This document shows positions 1 to 12,900 of a DNA stretch of 64,000 nt, one piece after another (position 1 is the first letter of the stretch; each line of letters starts with the position of its first letter). The notes beneath the pieces were generated by a model. The model did no database searches. It worked only from the letters and a program-made list of their open reading frames with translations, and was not told the origin of the DNA. Source of the DNA: Enoplolaimus lenunculus (lineage: Eukaryota; Nematoda; Enoplea; Enoplida; Thoracostomopsidae). The stretch lies in the NCBI GenBank assembly GCA_030248215.1, contig JASANG010000522.1, positions 62,001 through 126,000 on the forward strand, in the 5' to 3' direction. Position numbers and translations under genes: made by a program.

Positions 1-885
1 AGTAGAAAAGACTAATCTTAACCTGTAGACTAATTTTTGTGTTTGACTTAGATTTAGACTTAGGCTTAGGCTTAGGAATATGCTCATTCTTACGCTTAGG
101 TTTAGGCTTAGGCTAAGGCTTAGGCTTAGGAATATGCTCATTCTTACGATTAGGTTTAGGTTTAGGTTTAGGCTTAGGCTTAGGAATATGCTTATAATGC
201 TGTTCGGACCCTGTTGTTTATATGGGCCACTGTCATCAGTTCGTGATATGGTATCATCAAAACAAAAAAATGCCTACATTTTGAAATTATCAGAAACTAG
301 CATTAAGCTCTGGAGCTTATTGGCGTAGCCAGAAAAAAAAGTTCGGGGATGGACCGACCTGCTATTATATATTATTGTATTTTCAAACCCGATCATCGAA
401 GCGATTTATTCATTTAAGCAATTTTCACAAGGGAAAACTTTAATTTTTTTAAATTTTACAATTTTACAGGGGATGAAGCAAGAGAATGCGCTTCCAGTGC
501 ACCCTTTTTACGCCTAATGATATCTGAGCTGACTCCTTAAGTTATTACCATACTGAGATTTGGTGGGCCACTATATCACAAACAGAGGGGTCTCGTCCGC
601 TTACCCACCCTCAGGTTGGCTCATGTTACTTTAAGAGGAGTAAACGTTTCTGGTGAGCCTATAAAATAGTGGGTTCAGATTTTAGATTACAATGTTTTCC
701 TTAGGCTAAGGCTTGGCTTAGGTTTAGGCTTAGGAACAAATTATTGCAACGCTTAGGCTTAGGCTTAGGCTTAGGAATATTGGCCCTCAGGCTTATAGGG
801 CAAGGTTCAGGGTTAAATCGTTTACTTTAAATGTAAGGCAAACGGTACGAGAGTCGAACTAAACTTTGTTATATACCACTTTTAG
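1..885. other. left-edge intronic DNA with family A remnants
   Basis: Contains TTAGGC-type runs at about 58-185 and 705-800 joined to GGACCCTGTTGTTTATATGGGCC (subtype end) and TTACTTTAAGAGGAGTAAACG. Probably the intron(s) before the M13 exon at 886; apart from the doubtful exon at 470 nothing else seen. Confidence 0.5.
470..540 (+). CDS. possible further upstream exon of the M13 peptidase (doubtful)
   Basis: After an acceptor-like TTTTACAG, the frame reads DEARECASSAPF then LRLMISELTP and meets TAA directly before GTTATT. The place in the gene and the DEAR-E-A start resemble the M13 segment just before the RRN..LYN motif, but the conserved Leu-x-Glu pattern is poor and the donor is unclear. 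It may be chance. Confidence 0.22.
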
Positions 886-972
886 GCTATGGATTCGCCT
901 GTAGTACGTAGAAATCGTACTGCACTGTACAATATGTTCACTTTACAATCATTCGAAGAAACGTATCCGCAT
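886..972 (+). CDS. M13 peptidase exon: RRNRT..LYN..TL segment
   Basis: Acceptor TTTTAG at 880-885, donor GTGAGT at 973, phase 0 at both ends. The 29 codons include [11 protein letters not shown] and [12 protein letters not shown], matching the family pattern (R)RD..xLYNxMTLxEL..xxP of the M13 N-terminal domain. Confidence 0.85.
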
Positions 973-3900
973 GTGAGTACAATTTTTACCATCAAGATTT
1001 ACATTTAAGCGCGTCTTGGTTATTTAGGATTTAGCTAAAACTGAATTTCAAAGCTCCAAGGTAAAAACAGCCTTTACACCCATGTGAAGATTATGGGCGG
1101 ATCGGGTTTTTTGTGGGACTGCAATAAAGTAAGCTTAATCTTTAGACTAATTTTTTCTTTTCGCGTAAACTACGGTATAGGCTTAGGCTTAGGTATAGTT
1201 TTACCTTTACACTTATACTTAGGCTTACGATTAGGCGTACGTTTAGGCTTAGGCTCAGGAATATGCTCATATTACAGTTACGGCCGAGATCTATACATTG
1301 GCCAAGGCTTGTACTAAATCTATGCTAACCATGGTAGTGCTGTTGAGGAATTGCAATTTTTCCAAACTTTCTCTTTTACCATAGAACCCTTAGAACGCTT
1401 TAAAACACTTAGGCTTAGGCTTAGGCTTAGGCTTCCCCCCCCCCCGGGGAGGCTTAGGCTAGGCTTATGAATATGCTCATATTGACAGTTACTGCAAACG
1501 ATTTCCCTACACATTGGAACCCAAGGCTAGTACTAAGATCTATTGCTAACCATGCAAAATAGTCGCTGTTGACGGAAATGATAAAACTTCCTTTCAAACT
1601 TTCTTAGGCTTAGGCGTACACTTAGGCTTAGGCTTAGGCTTAGGCTTAGGCTTAGGCTTAGGCTTATGAATATGCTCATATTACAGTTACTGCCGAGTTC
1701 TACACATTGGCCAAGGCTTGTACTAAATCTATCCTTTATCATGTACAATGGCTGTTGAGGAACCTGGGCCCCCCAACAGTTTCTCGACAAAAATTTTTCT
1801 AGCATTTTGTGACAATAGTTCACCGTTTGATGTATGGGTGAAAATACAGTTTATTACCGTTAAATTTGGGCCCACCATCTTGAAAATATCCTTTATATCA
1901 TGTACCATTTTAGGGTAAGTGACAAACGTTTAATTGCTTCGCGGGCTAACATTTGTTCTAGATTGATCTCCATAGTCATCTGGAAGTCATGTTCGACGGT
2001 ATTGGACCTAATTCAAATTCAAATCAAGCCACAATCGGTTCCGATACCCCTGTGATTATTTGTAGCCGAAATTATTTCGCAAATTTAAAATCAGTCATTG
2101 AAAGTTTTGAACCCAGGTACTCAAACGTCGCTTAGAAGTTATTTGATACTAATCCTAAAGTTACTCTACTAGTAACGGCTCATGTTACTTTTAGGCTCGT
2201 CCAGATTTCTGGTGTGTCTATAAAAGAGTAGGTTTAGATTCTAGATTACATTTTCTTTGCTTAGGCTTAGGTGTAGGCTTCGGACCACATTTTTTGCTAC
2301 GCTTAGTCTTAGGCTTAGTCTTAGTCTTTGGCTTAGGCTTGGGCTTAGGCTTAGGCTTAGGCTTAGGACCACATTTTAGCCACGCTTAGGCTTAGGAATA
2401 CGCTTAATCTACTGTTACGCCCCGAAAAGTAACATTGGCCCCAATAGCTATTAAAGCCGTATCATAATCCAGAGCCTAAACCTAAACCCTGCACATTAAC
2501 TCAAGCCTAAATAGATGCCTATAAGTGAGTAGGGAAATTTAATAATTGTACTCTATTCATGATTTTGCATTTAATGTAACCTTGGAATTAGCCGAATAAG
2601 CTTCTGCTGCAAATCTGGCTAACCCTCAAACCTGGGCCAGTAGTATTAAATGTATGTAGCACCTATCACCAGTTGGTGATAGCTCTTGTAACTTTCGAAC
2701 CAGAAATTCAGCACATTTTTCACATAACATTTGCTCTCCTGCACCAATTTTGAGGTTAACAACTACAATAGTTAGTGAGTTTGAAAACCTATTAGTAACT
2801 GATGATAGTTACTATACACATTTGAGAATATGGTCCCTGAAGCTGAGCGATCTGTTTGAGTTTGTCAAAAAATTAATTCTTATATTTAAGTGTCAAAAAG
2901 TTAATTCTTAAATTAAAATTTCAAAATTTTAAGTCATTTTCTCTATTTTTAGAGTGATTCAAAATTATCTCGTATGGCGTGTAGTTAAAGCGTACCTGAT
3001 ATTTATGGATGACTATTTTCGGCGACCGTCGGACCGGCTTCAAGCTTACATTTTAGGCATTAATACACGAGCCGAAATTTAAGTGCTTATTCATGTATCG
3101 GTTAAGTTTACACTAGAAAACACTGCTCAGCATTTGAGCAAAAAGGAATATGTTTCATATTGCTATTAAAAGTATGGTAAACTAGATCAGCACATTCGCT
3201 GATGTAACCTGGAAAAGTATTAAGAAACATAGGCCAAATCATGTTAATTATTATTTTTCTGAACATCTCGACACAAATTATTTAACATTGAGTTTTTGAC
3301 AGGATTTGTTAGCAATTTTAGAATTCTTAGGGTCGGAGCATGGCTGAGGTATTTGATTTTGCAAGTTAATGATGTTCCAGATACGGTGCGATTTGTGAGC
3401 TTCGATAGCGTGATATGCAGTGAAAAGATAAATACTCGGGTGGAAATGGATTTATATAATTTGTCATAGGTAAAAATGAGTAAACTAAAAGCCATTATGT
3501 GACCTTTTTAATCATATTGGATTGTTTTTGTCTGTTTAGAATATCTAACAAAATTGTATCAAAACTCTCACCATTATGTCGCCACACAATGCTCTTATGA
3601 AATTCAATTAACTATGGTATACAACGCATAGGTATTTAATAGTTTTTAGAGAACTTCAATATACATTCATGGTTAGTATCTGTCTAATTTAGAATTCGCT
3701 TTGCATTCAAGAAGATTTGTTTTAACAGATTAAGATTTTCTTCGAATATGTTTCAGAAATTAATATGACATGTGAAACACCGTTGGGAAACCAACCTTGG
3801 TCCAACCGTGGACCAACGTTGGTACCGCCCCGCTGACCAACCGTTAGGTAACCAACCGTTGGAAAACCGATCGTTGGGGTGAAACCAACCGGGGTGAACC

Positions 3901-6900
3901 AACCGTTGGGTAAAACCAACCGTTGGGTGAACCGACCGTAGGGGTAACCACCGTTGGTACCAACCGTTGGCACCACCGTTGAGGTGAAACCAACCGTTAC
4001 CAACCGTTAAAACCAACCGTTGGGGCAAAACCAACCGTTGGGGTGACCAACCGTTGAAAACCAACCGTTTGAACCAACCGTTGAGGTGAACCAACCGTTG
4101 GGTAAGCCAACCGTTGGGGTGAAACCAACCGTTACGTGAGCCAACCGTTGGGTCCAACCGTTGCTAACCAACCGTTGCAACCAACTGTTGAGTGAACCAA
4201 CCGTTGTAAAACCAACCGTTGGGGAAAAACCGATCCTGGGGTGAACCAACCGTTGTAAAGCCAACCGTGGAAACCAACCGTTGACACCAACCGTTGAGGT
4301 GACCCCGTAGTCCAACCGTGAACCAACCGTTGGGGTGAAACCAACCGTTGGGTGAAGCCAACCGCTGAGGAAACCAACTGTTGAGGTGAAACAACCGTTG
4401 TGGTACCGTCATTGGGGTGAACCAACCGTTGGGTGAAACCAACCGTTGGTAAAACCAACCGTTGAACCGACCGTAGGGGTAAACCAACCATGGTGCCAAC
4501 CGTTACCAACAGTTAGGAAGCCAACGTTGAGGTAACCAACCGTTGGGGAAAAACCATCGCTGGGTAACGAACCGTTGGACCAACCGTGGGGTGACCAACC
4601 GTCGGACCACCGTAGAAACCAACCGTTGCGGAACCAACCGTTGGGCAAACCAACCGTTGGGTGAAACCACCGTTGGTGACCCCGCACCAACTGTTAGGTG
4701 AACCAACCGTGGGTAAACCGCATGGTGAACCAACCGTTGGGGTGAAACCAACCGTTGGGTAAAACCAACCGTTGGGGTGCACCGACCGTAGGGGTGAAAC
4801 CAACCATTGGGGTAAGCCAACCGTTGCAGCCAACCGTTGAGGTGAAACCAACCGTTGGGGCAAACCAACCGTTGAGTAAACCAACCGTTGGGAAACCAAC
4901 CGTTGGGTACCCACCGTTGAGTAAAACCAACCTTGGTGTGCCAACCGTTGAGGTGAACCAACCGTTGGACCACCGTTGGGGTGAAACCCCGTTCGAACCA
5001 ACCTACCACCGTTCCCACCGTTGCACCAACTGTTGAACCAACGTTGGGTAAACCAACCGTTGGGGTGAAACCGACCGTTGGGGTAACAACCGTGGGGTCA
5101 GCCAACAGTTGAGGTGAAGCCAACCGTTGAGGGAAACCAACCGTTGGGACCCGTCCAACCGTTGGACACCGTTGGTCACCGTGGGACCCCGTGAGCCACC
5201 GTCGCCACCGTTGGAACCAACTGTTGGGGACCAACCGTTGGGGTAACCAACCGTCGGAACCGACCGTTGGGGTGAAACCAACCGTTGGGGTGCACCACGT
5301 TGAGGGCCCGTTGAACCAACCGTTGAGGCGAAACCAACCGTTGGGGAAAACCGACCGTTGGGCGAAACCAACCGTTGGGGTAACCGACTGTAGAACCAAC
5401 CGTTGGGGTGAACCACCTTGGGGTAACCACTGGGTCCAACCGTGGGGTGAACCAACCGTTGTGCTCCACGTTGGGGTGACCGACCGTTAGGTAAAACCAA
5501 TCGTTGGGGTGCCAAGTTGGAGTGAACCAACCTTTGGGACCACCGTTGGGGTAAAACAACCGTTGGGGTGAAACCACCGTTGGGGTGACCACCGTGAGGC
5601 CAACTGTTAGGTGAACCAACCGTTGTGGTAAAACCGTCATTGGGGAACCACCGTTGGGGTAACCAACCGTTGGGGTAAACCAACCGTTGGGGTGAACCGA
5701 CCGTAGGGGTGAAACCAACCATTGGGGTAGCCAACCGTTGGCTAGCCAACCGTTGTAACCAACCGTGGGGAACCAACCGTTGGAGTAAACCAACCGTTGG
5801 GGAACACGTTGGGGGACCAACCGTTGGGTCCGCTGTTGGGTGCCAACCGTTGGGGTAACCAACCGTTGGGGTGAAACCAACCGTTGGGGTAAAACCAACC
5901 GTTGGGGTGAGCGCTGTTGTGAACCACCGTTGGGGTGAAACAACCGTTGGGTGAGCCAACTGTTGTGAACCAACAGTTGAGCTAAACAACCGTCCACGTG
6001 GGGTACCAACCGTGGCCAACCGTTGGGGAAAACCAACCGTTGGGGCAACCAACCGTTGGGTAACCACCGTTGGGTACCACCGTTGTGGTAAACCGATCAT
6101 TGGGGTGACCAACCGTTGGGTAACCACCGTTGGGTAAACCAACCGTTGGGTAACCGACCGTAGGGGTGAAACCAACCATTGGGGTGAAGCCAACCGTTGG
6201 CGTGAAGCCAACCGTTGAGGTGAAACCAACCGTTGGGGCAAAACCAACCGTTGGAGTAAAACCAACCGTTGGGGCAAAACCAACCGTTGGGGTGAAGCCC
6301 ACCGTTGGAGTAAAACCAACCGTTGGTGTGAAACCAACCGTTGAGGTGAATCCAACTGTTGGGGGTGAAGCCAACCGTTGGGGTGAAACCAACCGTTGAC
6401 GTGAAGCCAACCGTTGAGGTGAAACCAACCGTTGACGTGAAACCAACCGTTGGAGCAAAACCAACTGTTGGAGTGAAACCAACCGTTGGGGTAAAACCAA
6501 CCGTTGGGGGAAACCGACCGTTGGGGTGAACCGACTGTGGGTGAGCCAACCGTTGGGGTGAAACCAACCGTTGGGGTGAAACCAACCGTTGGGGTAAAAC
6601 AAACCGTTGGGGTGGAAGCGACTGTTGGGGTAAACCACCGTTGGGTGAAATCACCGTTGGGTGAAGCCAACCGTTGGGGTGAAACCAACAGTTAGCTAAC
6701 AACCGTTCGGAAACCAACCGTTGGGGTGAAACCAACCGTTGGGGCAAAACCAACCGTTGGGGCAAAACCAACCGTTGGGGCAAAACCAACCGTTGGGGTG
6801 AAACCCAACCGTTGGGGTGAAACCAACCGTTGTGGTAAAACCGATCATTGGGGTGAAACCAACCGTTGGGGTGAAACCAACCGTTGGGGTAAAACCAACC

Positions 6901-9900
6901 GTTGGGGTGCAACCGACCGTAGGGGTGAAACCAACCATTGGGGTGAAGCCAACCGTTGGCGTGAAGCCAACCGTTGAGGTGAAACCAACCGTTGGGGCAA
7001 AACCAACCGTTGGAGTAAAACCAACCGTTGGGGCAAAACCAACCGTTGGGGTGAAACCAACCGTTGTGGTGAAGCCAACCGCTAGGTAACACCGTAAAAC
7101 CAACCGTTCGAGTAAAACCAACCGTTGGGGCAAAACCAACCGTTGGGGTGAAGCCCACCGTTGGAGTAAAACCAACCGTTGGTGTGAAACCAACCGTTGA
7201 GGTGAATCCAACCGTTGGGGGTGAAGCCAACCGTTGGGGTGAAACCAACCGTTGACGTGAAGCCAACCGTTGAGGTGAAACCAACCGTTGACGTGAAACC
7301 AACCGTTGGAGCAAAACCAACTGTTGGAGTGAAACCAACCGTTGGGGTAAAACCAACCGTTGGGGTGAAACCGACCGTTGGGGTGAAACCAACCGTTGGG
7401 GTGCAGCCAACAGTTGAGGTGAAGCCAACCGTTGAGGTGAAACCAACCGTTGGGGAAAAACCGATCGCTGGGGTGAAACCAACCGTTGGGGTGAAACCGA
7501 CTGTTAGGGTGAAACCAACCGTTGGGGTGAAACCAACCATTGGGGTGAAACCAACCATTGGGGTAAAACCAACCGTTGGGGTGAAACCAACCGTTGTGCT
7601 GAAACCAACCGTTGGGGTGAAACCGACCGTTAGGATGAAACCAATCGTTGGGGTGAAACCAATCGTTGGAGTGAAACCAACCTTTGGGGTGAAGCCCACC
7701 GTTGGGGTAAAATCAACCGTTGGGGTGAAACCAACCGTTGGGGTGAAGCCAACCGCTGAGGTGAAACCAACTGTTGAGGTGAAACCAACCGTTGTGGTAA
7801 AACCGATCATTGGGGTGAAACCAACCGTTGGGGTGAAACCAACCGTTGGGGTAAAACCAACCGTTGGGGTGCAACCGACCGTAGGGGTGAAACCAACCAT
7901 TGGGGTGAAGCCAACCGTTGGCGTGAAGCCAACCGTTGAGGTGAAACCAACCGTTGGGGCAAAACCAACCGTTGGAGTAAAACCAACCGTTGGGGCAAAA
8001 CCAACCGTTGGGGTGAAACCAACCGTTGGGGTGAAACCGACTGTTGGGGTGAGACCAACCGTTGGGGTGAAACCAACCGTTGGGGTGAAACCAACCGTTG
8101 GGGTAAAACCAACCGTTGGGGTGGAACCGACTGTTGGGGTGAAACCATCCGTTGGGGTGAAATCATCCGTTGGGGTGAAGCCAACCGTTGGGGTGAAACC
8201 AACAGTTGAGCTGAAACAAACCGTTGCGGCAAAACCAACCGTTGGGGTGAAACCAACCGTTGGGGCAAAACCAACCGTTGGGGCAAAACCAACCGTTGGG
8301 GCAAAACCAACCGTTGGGGTGAAACCCAACCGTTGGGGTGAAACCAACCGTTGGGGTGAAACCAACCGTTGGGGTGAAACCAACCGTTGGGGTGAAACCA
8401 ACCGTTGGGGCAAAACCAACCGTTGGGGGAAACCGACTGTTGGGGTGAGACCAACCGTTGGGGTGAAACCAACCGTTGGGGTGAAACCAACCGTTGGGGT
8501 AAAAGCAACCGTTGGGGTGGAACCATCCGTTGGGGTGAAGCCAACCGTTGGGGTGAAACCAACCGTTGAGCTGAAACCAACCGTTGGGGCAAAACCAACC
8601 GCTGGGGTGAAACCAACCGTTGGGGCAAAACCAACCGTTGGGGCAAAACCAACCGTTGGGGCAAAACCAATCGTTGGGGCAAAACCAACCGTTGGGGCAA
8701 AACCAACCGTTGGGGTGAAACCAACCGTTGGGAAGAAACCGACTGTTGGGGTGAAACCAACCGTTGGGGTGAAACCAACCGTTGGGGAGAAACCGACTGT
8801 TGGGGTGAAACCAACCGTTGGGGTGAAACCAACCGTTGGGGCAAAACCAACCGTTGGGGCAAAACTAACCGTTGGGGTGAAACCAACCGTTGGGGTGAAA
8901 CCAACCGTTGGGGTGAAACCGACAGTTGGGGTGAAACCAACCGTAAGCTCTATAAAGTGGTGAAAGTTATAATCGTAAAATTATATAGCTAACGTGTAAA
9001 AAGTGTTGAACCAAAATGAAAAATTTCGTGCACTTTCTGTAAGGAGTTTTTTGACCGTAACTATTGACGACCACACTAGTTTGCAAAATCCCTTGGCACA
9101 AATATTCCCTACGTGCCAGGATACCAGTGTACAAAATTTAAACGATACAGGTCTGATATTACTTGAGCACCAACATGCGAACTAAACTGAAAATACGCGC
9201 TTGAGATGCGCGAATCATATATATGAACACTATCGTGTTCATATGACTATCGTGTTCATATGATTTTGGTCGTGGTTATATTCTTTGAAGCCCTATTCAC
9301 ACGTGCTAGTTTTTCTGTAGCAATAAATTCCAGTGTAAAACATACAGGTCCATGCGTTGTCAATAGACTTTTGAACACAACTTTCATGTGTAAGTTGCAG
9401 CTTCAAGTTCTTGCTGTCTAAAAATGGCATGTGTGATAGGGCTTAAGGCTTGCGGGGCATCAACCCTCAGCGCCGGTTGGAGATTACTTCAAAATTAGTT
9501 AGGATAATGGGTAAAGCGATGGATTTGTGTTACGCTATTCAAAATATACTAAAATGTTTTCGTACGATATTGCAGTATCCAAATATATGAACTGGGAAGC
9601 TAAAGATTAACCAACTGTAACAATTTTTTCAAGCTAAAATACGTTCAAGACGTAATTTTGGGCTTAGAATGCCTGAGTTCATTCCGAATTATACTAAAAA
9701 TTCGATTACTTATAAACACTTTTAACACAACTACTTCTTGAAACTAAAAAATTAGTATTTTACAATTTAACAGTTGTAAGTTTTGTAATATAAGAAAATT
9801 TATACTTTTAAGCATTTCAGACACAAACTTCTGAAGTTTTTCAGAGAATTTATGTTTGAAATACTGCCCATGTATAGAACAGGGCCGCAACAGTAGTGTA

Positions 9901-12900
9901 AGCATTTTCCTAAATCTAAGCATAAACCTAAGCCTAAGCGTATGAATGAGCCTATTCCTAAGCCTAAGCAAAAAATTAGTCTAAAGCTTAAACTTACTCT
10001 ATTATAGCCTCTCCATAAAACGATCCTGCCCTGTTCTATACATGGGCCCAAATATTAATCGTTTTAGCGTGAAAGCTTAAAAATAATAAGAGTCTTGAAA
10101 TTTTAAGACAATTTTTTGTCGGCTGATGATAGTTAACATAACCAGTCCAGCACCTAAACCAGATGTAAAGTAAATATAAAAAGTATTTTAACTTTATATT
10201 TTAGGTGGCGAGAATGCGTTGATGTGACAGAAAAGCTTTTACCAATGGCGTCAGGGGCAATGTTTGTTAAGCGTCACTTTGATAAAATTGCTAAATCTGA
10301 GGTAAACTGCAGTTGAAACAACGCGAAATTGTAGCCTGCAATTTTGAGTTGTAAAGTTTTACCAATAATCACTGCAGCATTGTGTAATTTATTGAACGAA
10401 GCAATTAAAGATATTAAAAACGTTGGACTGTTCGGTATATAAACCTGTAATCCATGCTTTGATGTGTGCCGAACTGGCATACTTCAAAATCAAGGTGTTG
10501 TCGCCCGGATTTTAACTATTTTAGCCGTGGCACAGCGTGATTGTCTGTTTATGTTTAATTCACACGCTTAGTTCTATACTAGTCAGCCGGTGTTGTGCAA
10601 CGCGTAAAAGTTACAAAATGCAAAACCATCTGCGTGGAAATTTTCTTGTCACACAACAATCACGTTTCTGTTGTAATAGAAAATATTGTAAACAAAGTAA
10701 TACTGGAACGTTGCCCGAAATACGTATATGGGTCATTCCTGCTTTAATTACAAGTAAAGCTGCGAACTTAGACATTGTCAAATTTTGGTTTTAGACCGAA
10801 GAAATGACTGACAATTTAAAACGTGCGTTCATTGAGAAGCTTAGCACCGGTGTAGACTGGATGGATGCCGACACACGACGAAATGCTCTGGCGAAAGCGA
10901 AAAGTTTAAAAATCAAAATAGGATATCCCGAATTTGTATATAACGAAACTCGGTTGATGCATAAATTTGGTGGAAAGGTAAGAGACGCTAAATGATTTGT
11001 TGTTTTTATTTTGAAATTCGGGCAAAATCGTAAGGCAGGGGGACCTTACCATTTTATCACAAAAAAATTTCTGACGGGGGGGTGTACGCCGCCCGCTCCA
11101 TCTGGATCCGCTTCGGGTGAAAACGGAGACCGGACCCTCTTTTCCTGTTGTTTTCAACCGCCTGTGCTCTCCCTTCAGACTCGTATCTAAAAACTCGAAA
11201 CCACCAAAGTTCATGCAAACGGAGCGCAACACCTGTGCGTCATCTACTTGGATTCCCCATTCGAACATCCCGCTGCGGCTCGAAAATCCACAAATTGGTG
11301 GATTAGGATCCGATGCGCTAAAATTCAGCGTCCTTCAGGTTTTCGTTAAGGAATATTTGCACTTAGAGTAGTCATGGGTTCAGTGGCATCCCTACACTAT
11401 GTAATATCAAGAGTGGATGATCACTCTAACAAGAGTGTTGTGCAACCACTTAAATTTGTGTGGTACAAAATGTACCACCGGGTGTTGCATTTCTGGCTGA
11501 CCCCCTTATTTAGAGTATTTAGAAGGGGGGTAGATGTTTGAAACTTAGAATGCGTATGGTTTTAAAATTATGGTTACAACTGCAATATTTCAACGTGTAA
11601 AATTGAAAAAATTGTCAAACTTGACCCCCCCTACAAATAAGGAGGGTTGGACAAAAACGCAACGCGTTCCGGGTACATTCTTTTGAGCACAGAATATACC
11701 CAGTTGCATACTCTTGTTATAAAGAGTGGTCATCGACTCTTGGTAATAGTGATTTGATAACATTCTGAAGCTCTTCTAGTCATGTTGACCATATATTTCT
11801 CCCATATATAGAACACGGCCGGATCGTTTTGCGGACAGGCTATACAGTTTAAGCTTAGAGTAATTTTTTGCTTAGGTTTAGGCTTAGAAATAGGCTCAAC
11901 CATACGTTTAGGCTTAGGCTTAGGCTTAGGAATATGCTTATACTACTGTTCCGGCGCTGTTCTATACATGGACCATATATTTGAACTTATTTTAGAACAA
12001 ACTGAGTCCAGACAACGTCATTTCAAACGTCCAATTTATTCGGGTGTCATCAATGAAAGAAGAATTACAAAGTTTATGGCAACCGCCAAAGGATGATATT
12101 TGGTACACAAGCCCGGCCGTGGTCGATGCCTACTATGCGCCGAATAATAACGAAATAGGTTAGTGTTTTTCGAAAAATACTTAGTTTTCTAGTTTTACTG
12201 CATCTAACGCGTCTATAAATGCGTCTATCTATGCCCAGGGTCCATGTTACTTTAAGGGGCGTTCAGGTTTCCGGTGCGTCTATAAAAGAGTAGGTTTAGA
12301 TTCTAGGTTACATTTTTTTGCGGTTAGGCTGACGCTTAGGCTTACGCTTAGGAACTCATTTTTGCAACGCTTAGGATTACGCTTAGGCTTAGGCTTAGGC
12401 TTAGGCTTAGAAATACGCTTAATCTATTGTTACGCCCCTCAAAGTACCATTGGCCTATACCCAGACAGAAAAATGAAAACTCTCCCCCCCCCGAGGGCGG
12501 GGGACCCGGGGAACACCCACCGCGCGTACTTTTGCACCATGTGGTTTGTGACAAGTTTCACATTCTTGCTTATAGAGCCACCGCTGGCTTTCGGCGATAC
12601 TCACAGTTGAGATTACAACTCCTTGGTTGTAGACGACGGCCCGTATTCTCAAATCTGTGTAGCATCTGTCACCAGTTAGCGATAGGTTTTCAATCTGTCG
12701 AACCGCTGCAATTGCGAATCTCAAAACTGTTTCAAAACTAAGACAAATCAAATGTGGAAAATACACTGACTGTCGCATGTCATCATGCGCTGGTTCAAAA
12801 GTTACAAGACCTATCACCAACTGATGACAGGTTCTATCCATATTTGAAAATATGGGCCGAGCTGAAAAGTTTTCCGTTTTTTCTCTGACGATCCGTTTTT

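Noticed and set aside
7215-8963. 582-codon open frame of KPTVGV repeats, and many minus-strand frames across 3722-8940
   Set aside because: The 18-bp unit contains no stop in several frames on both strands, so long open frames are automatic. There is no start context, no non-repeat domain, and the left half of the array destroys the frames.
9590-9640. [10 protein letters not shown] after an AG as an M13 exon
   Set aside because: Resembles the family YLxW motif only over a few residues; the better exon with NYLVWRVV at 2953 fits phase and sequence.
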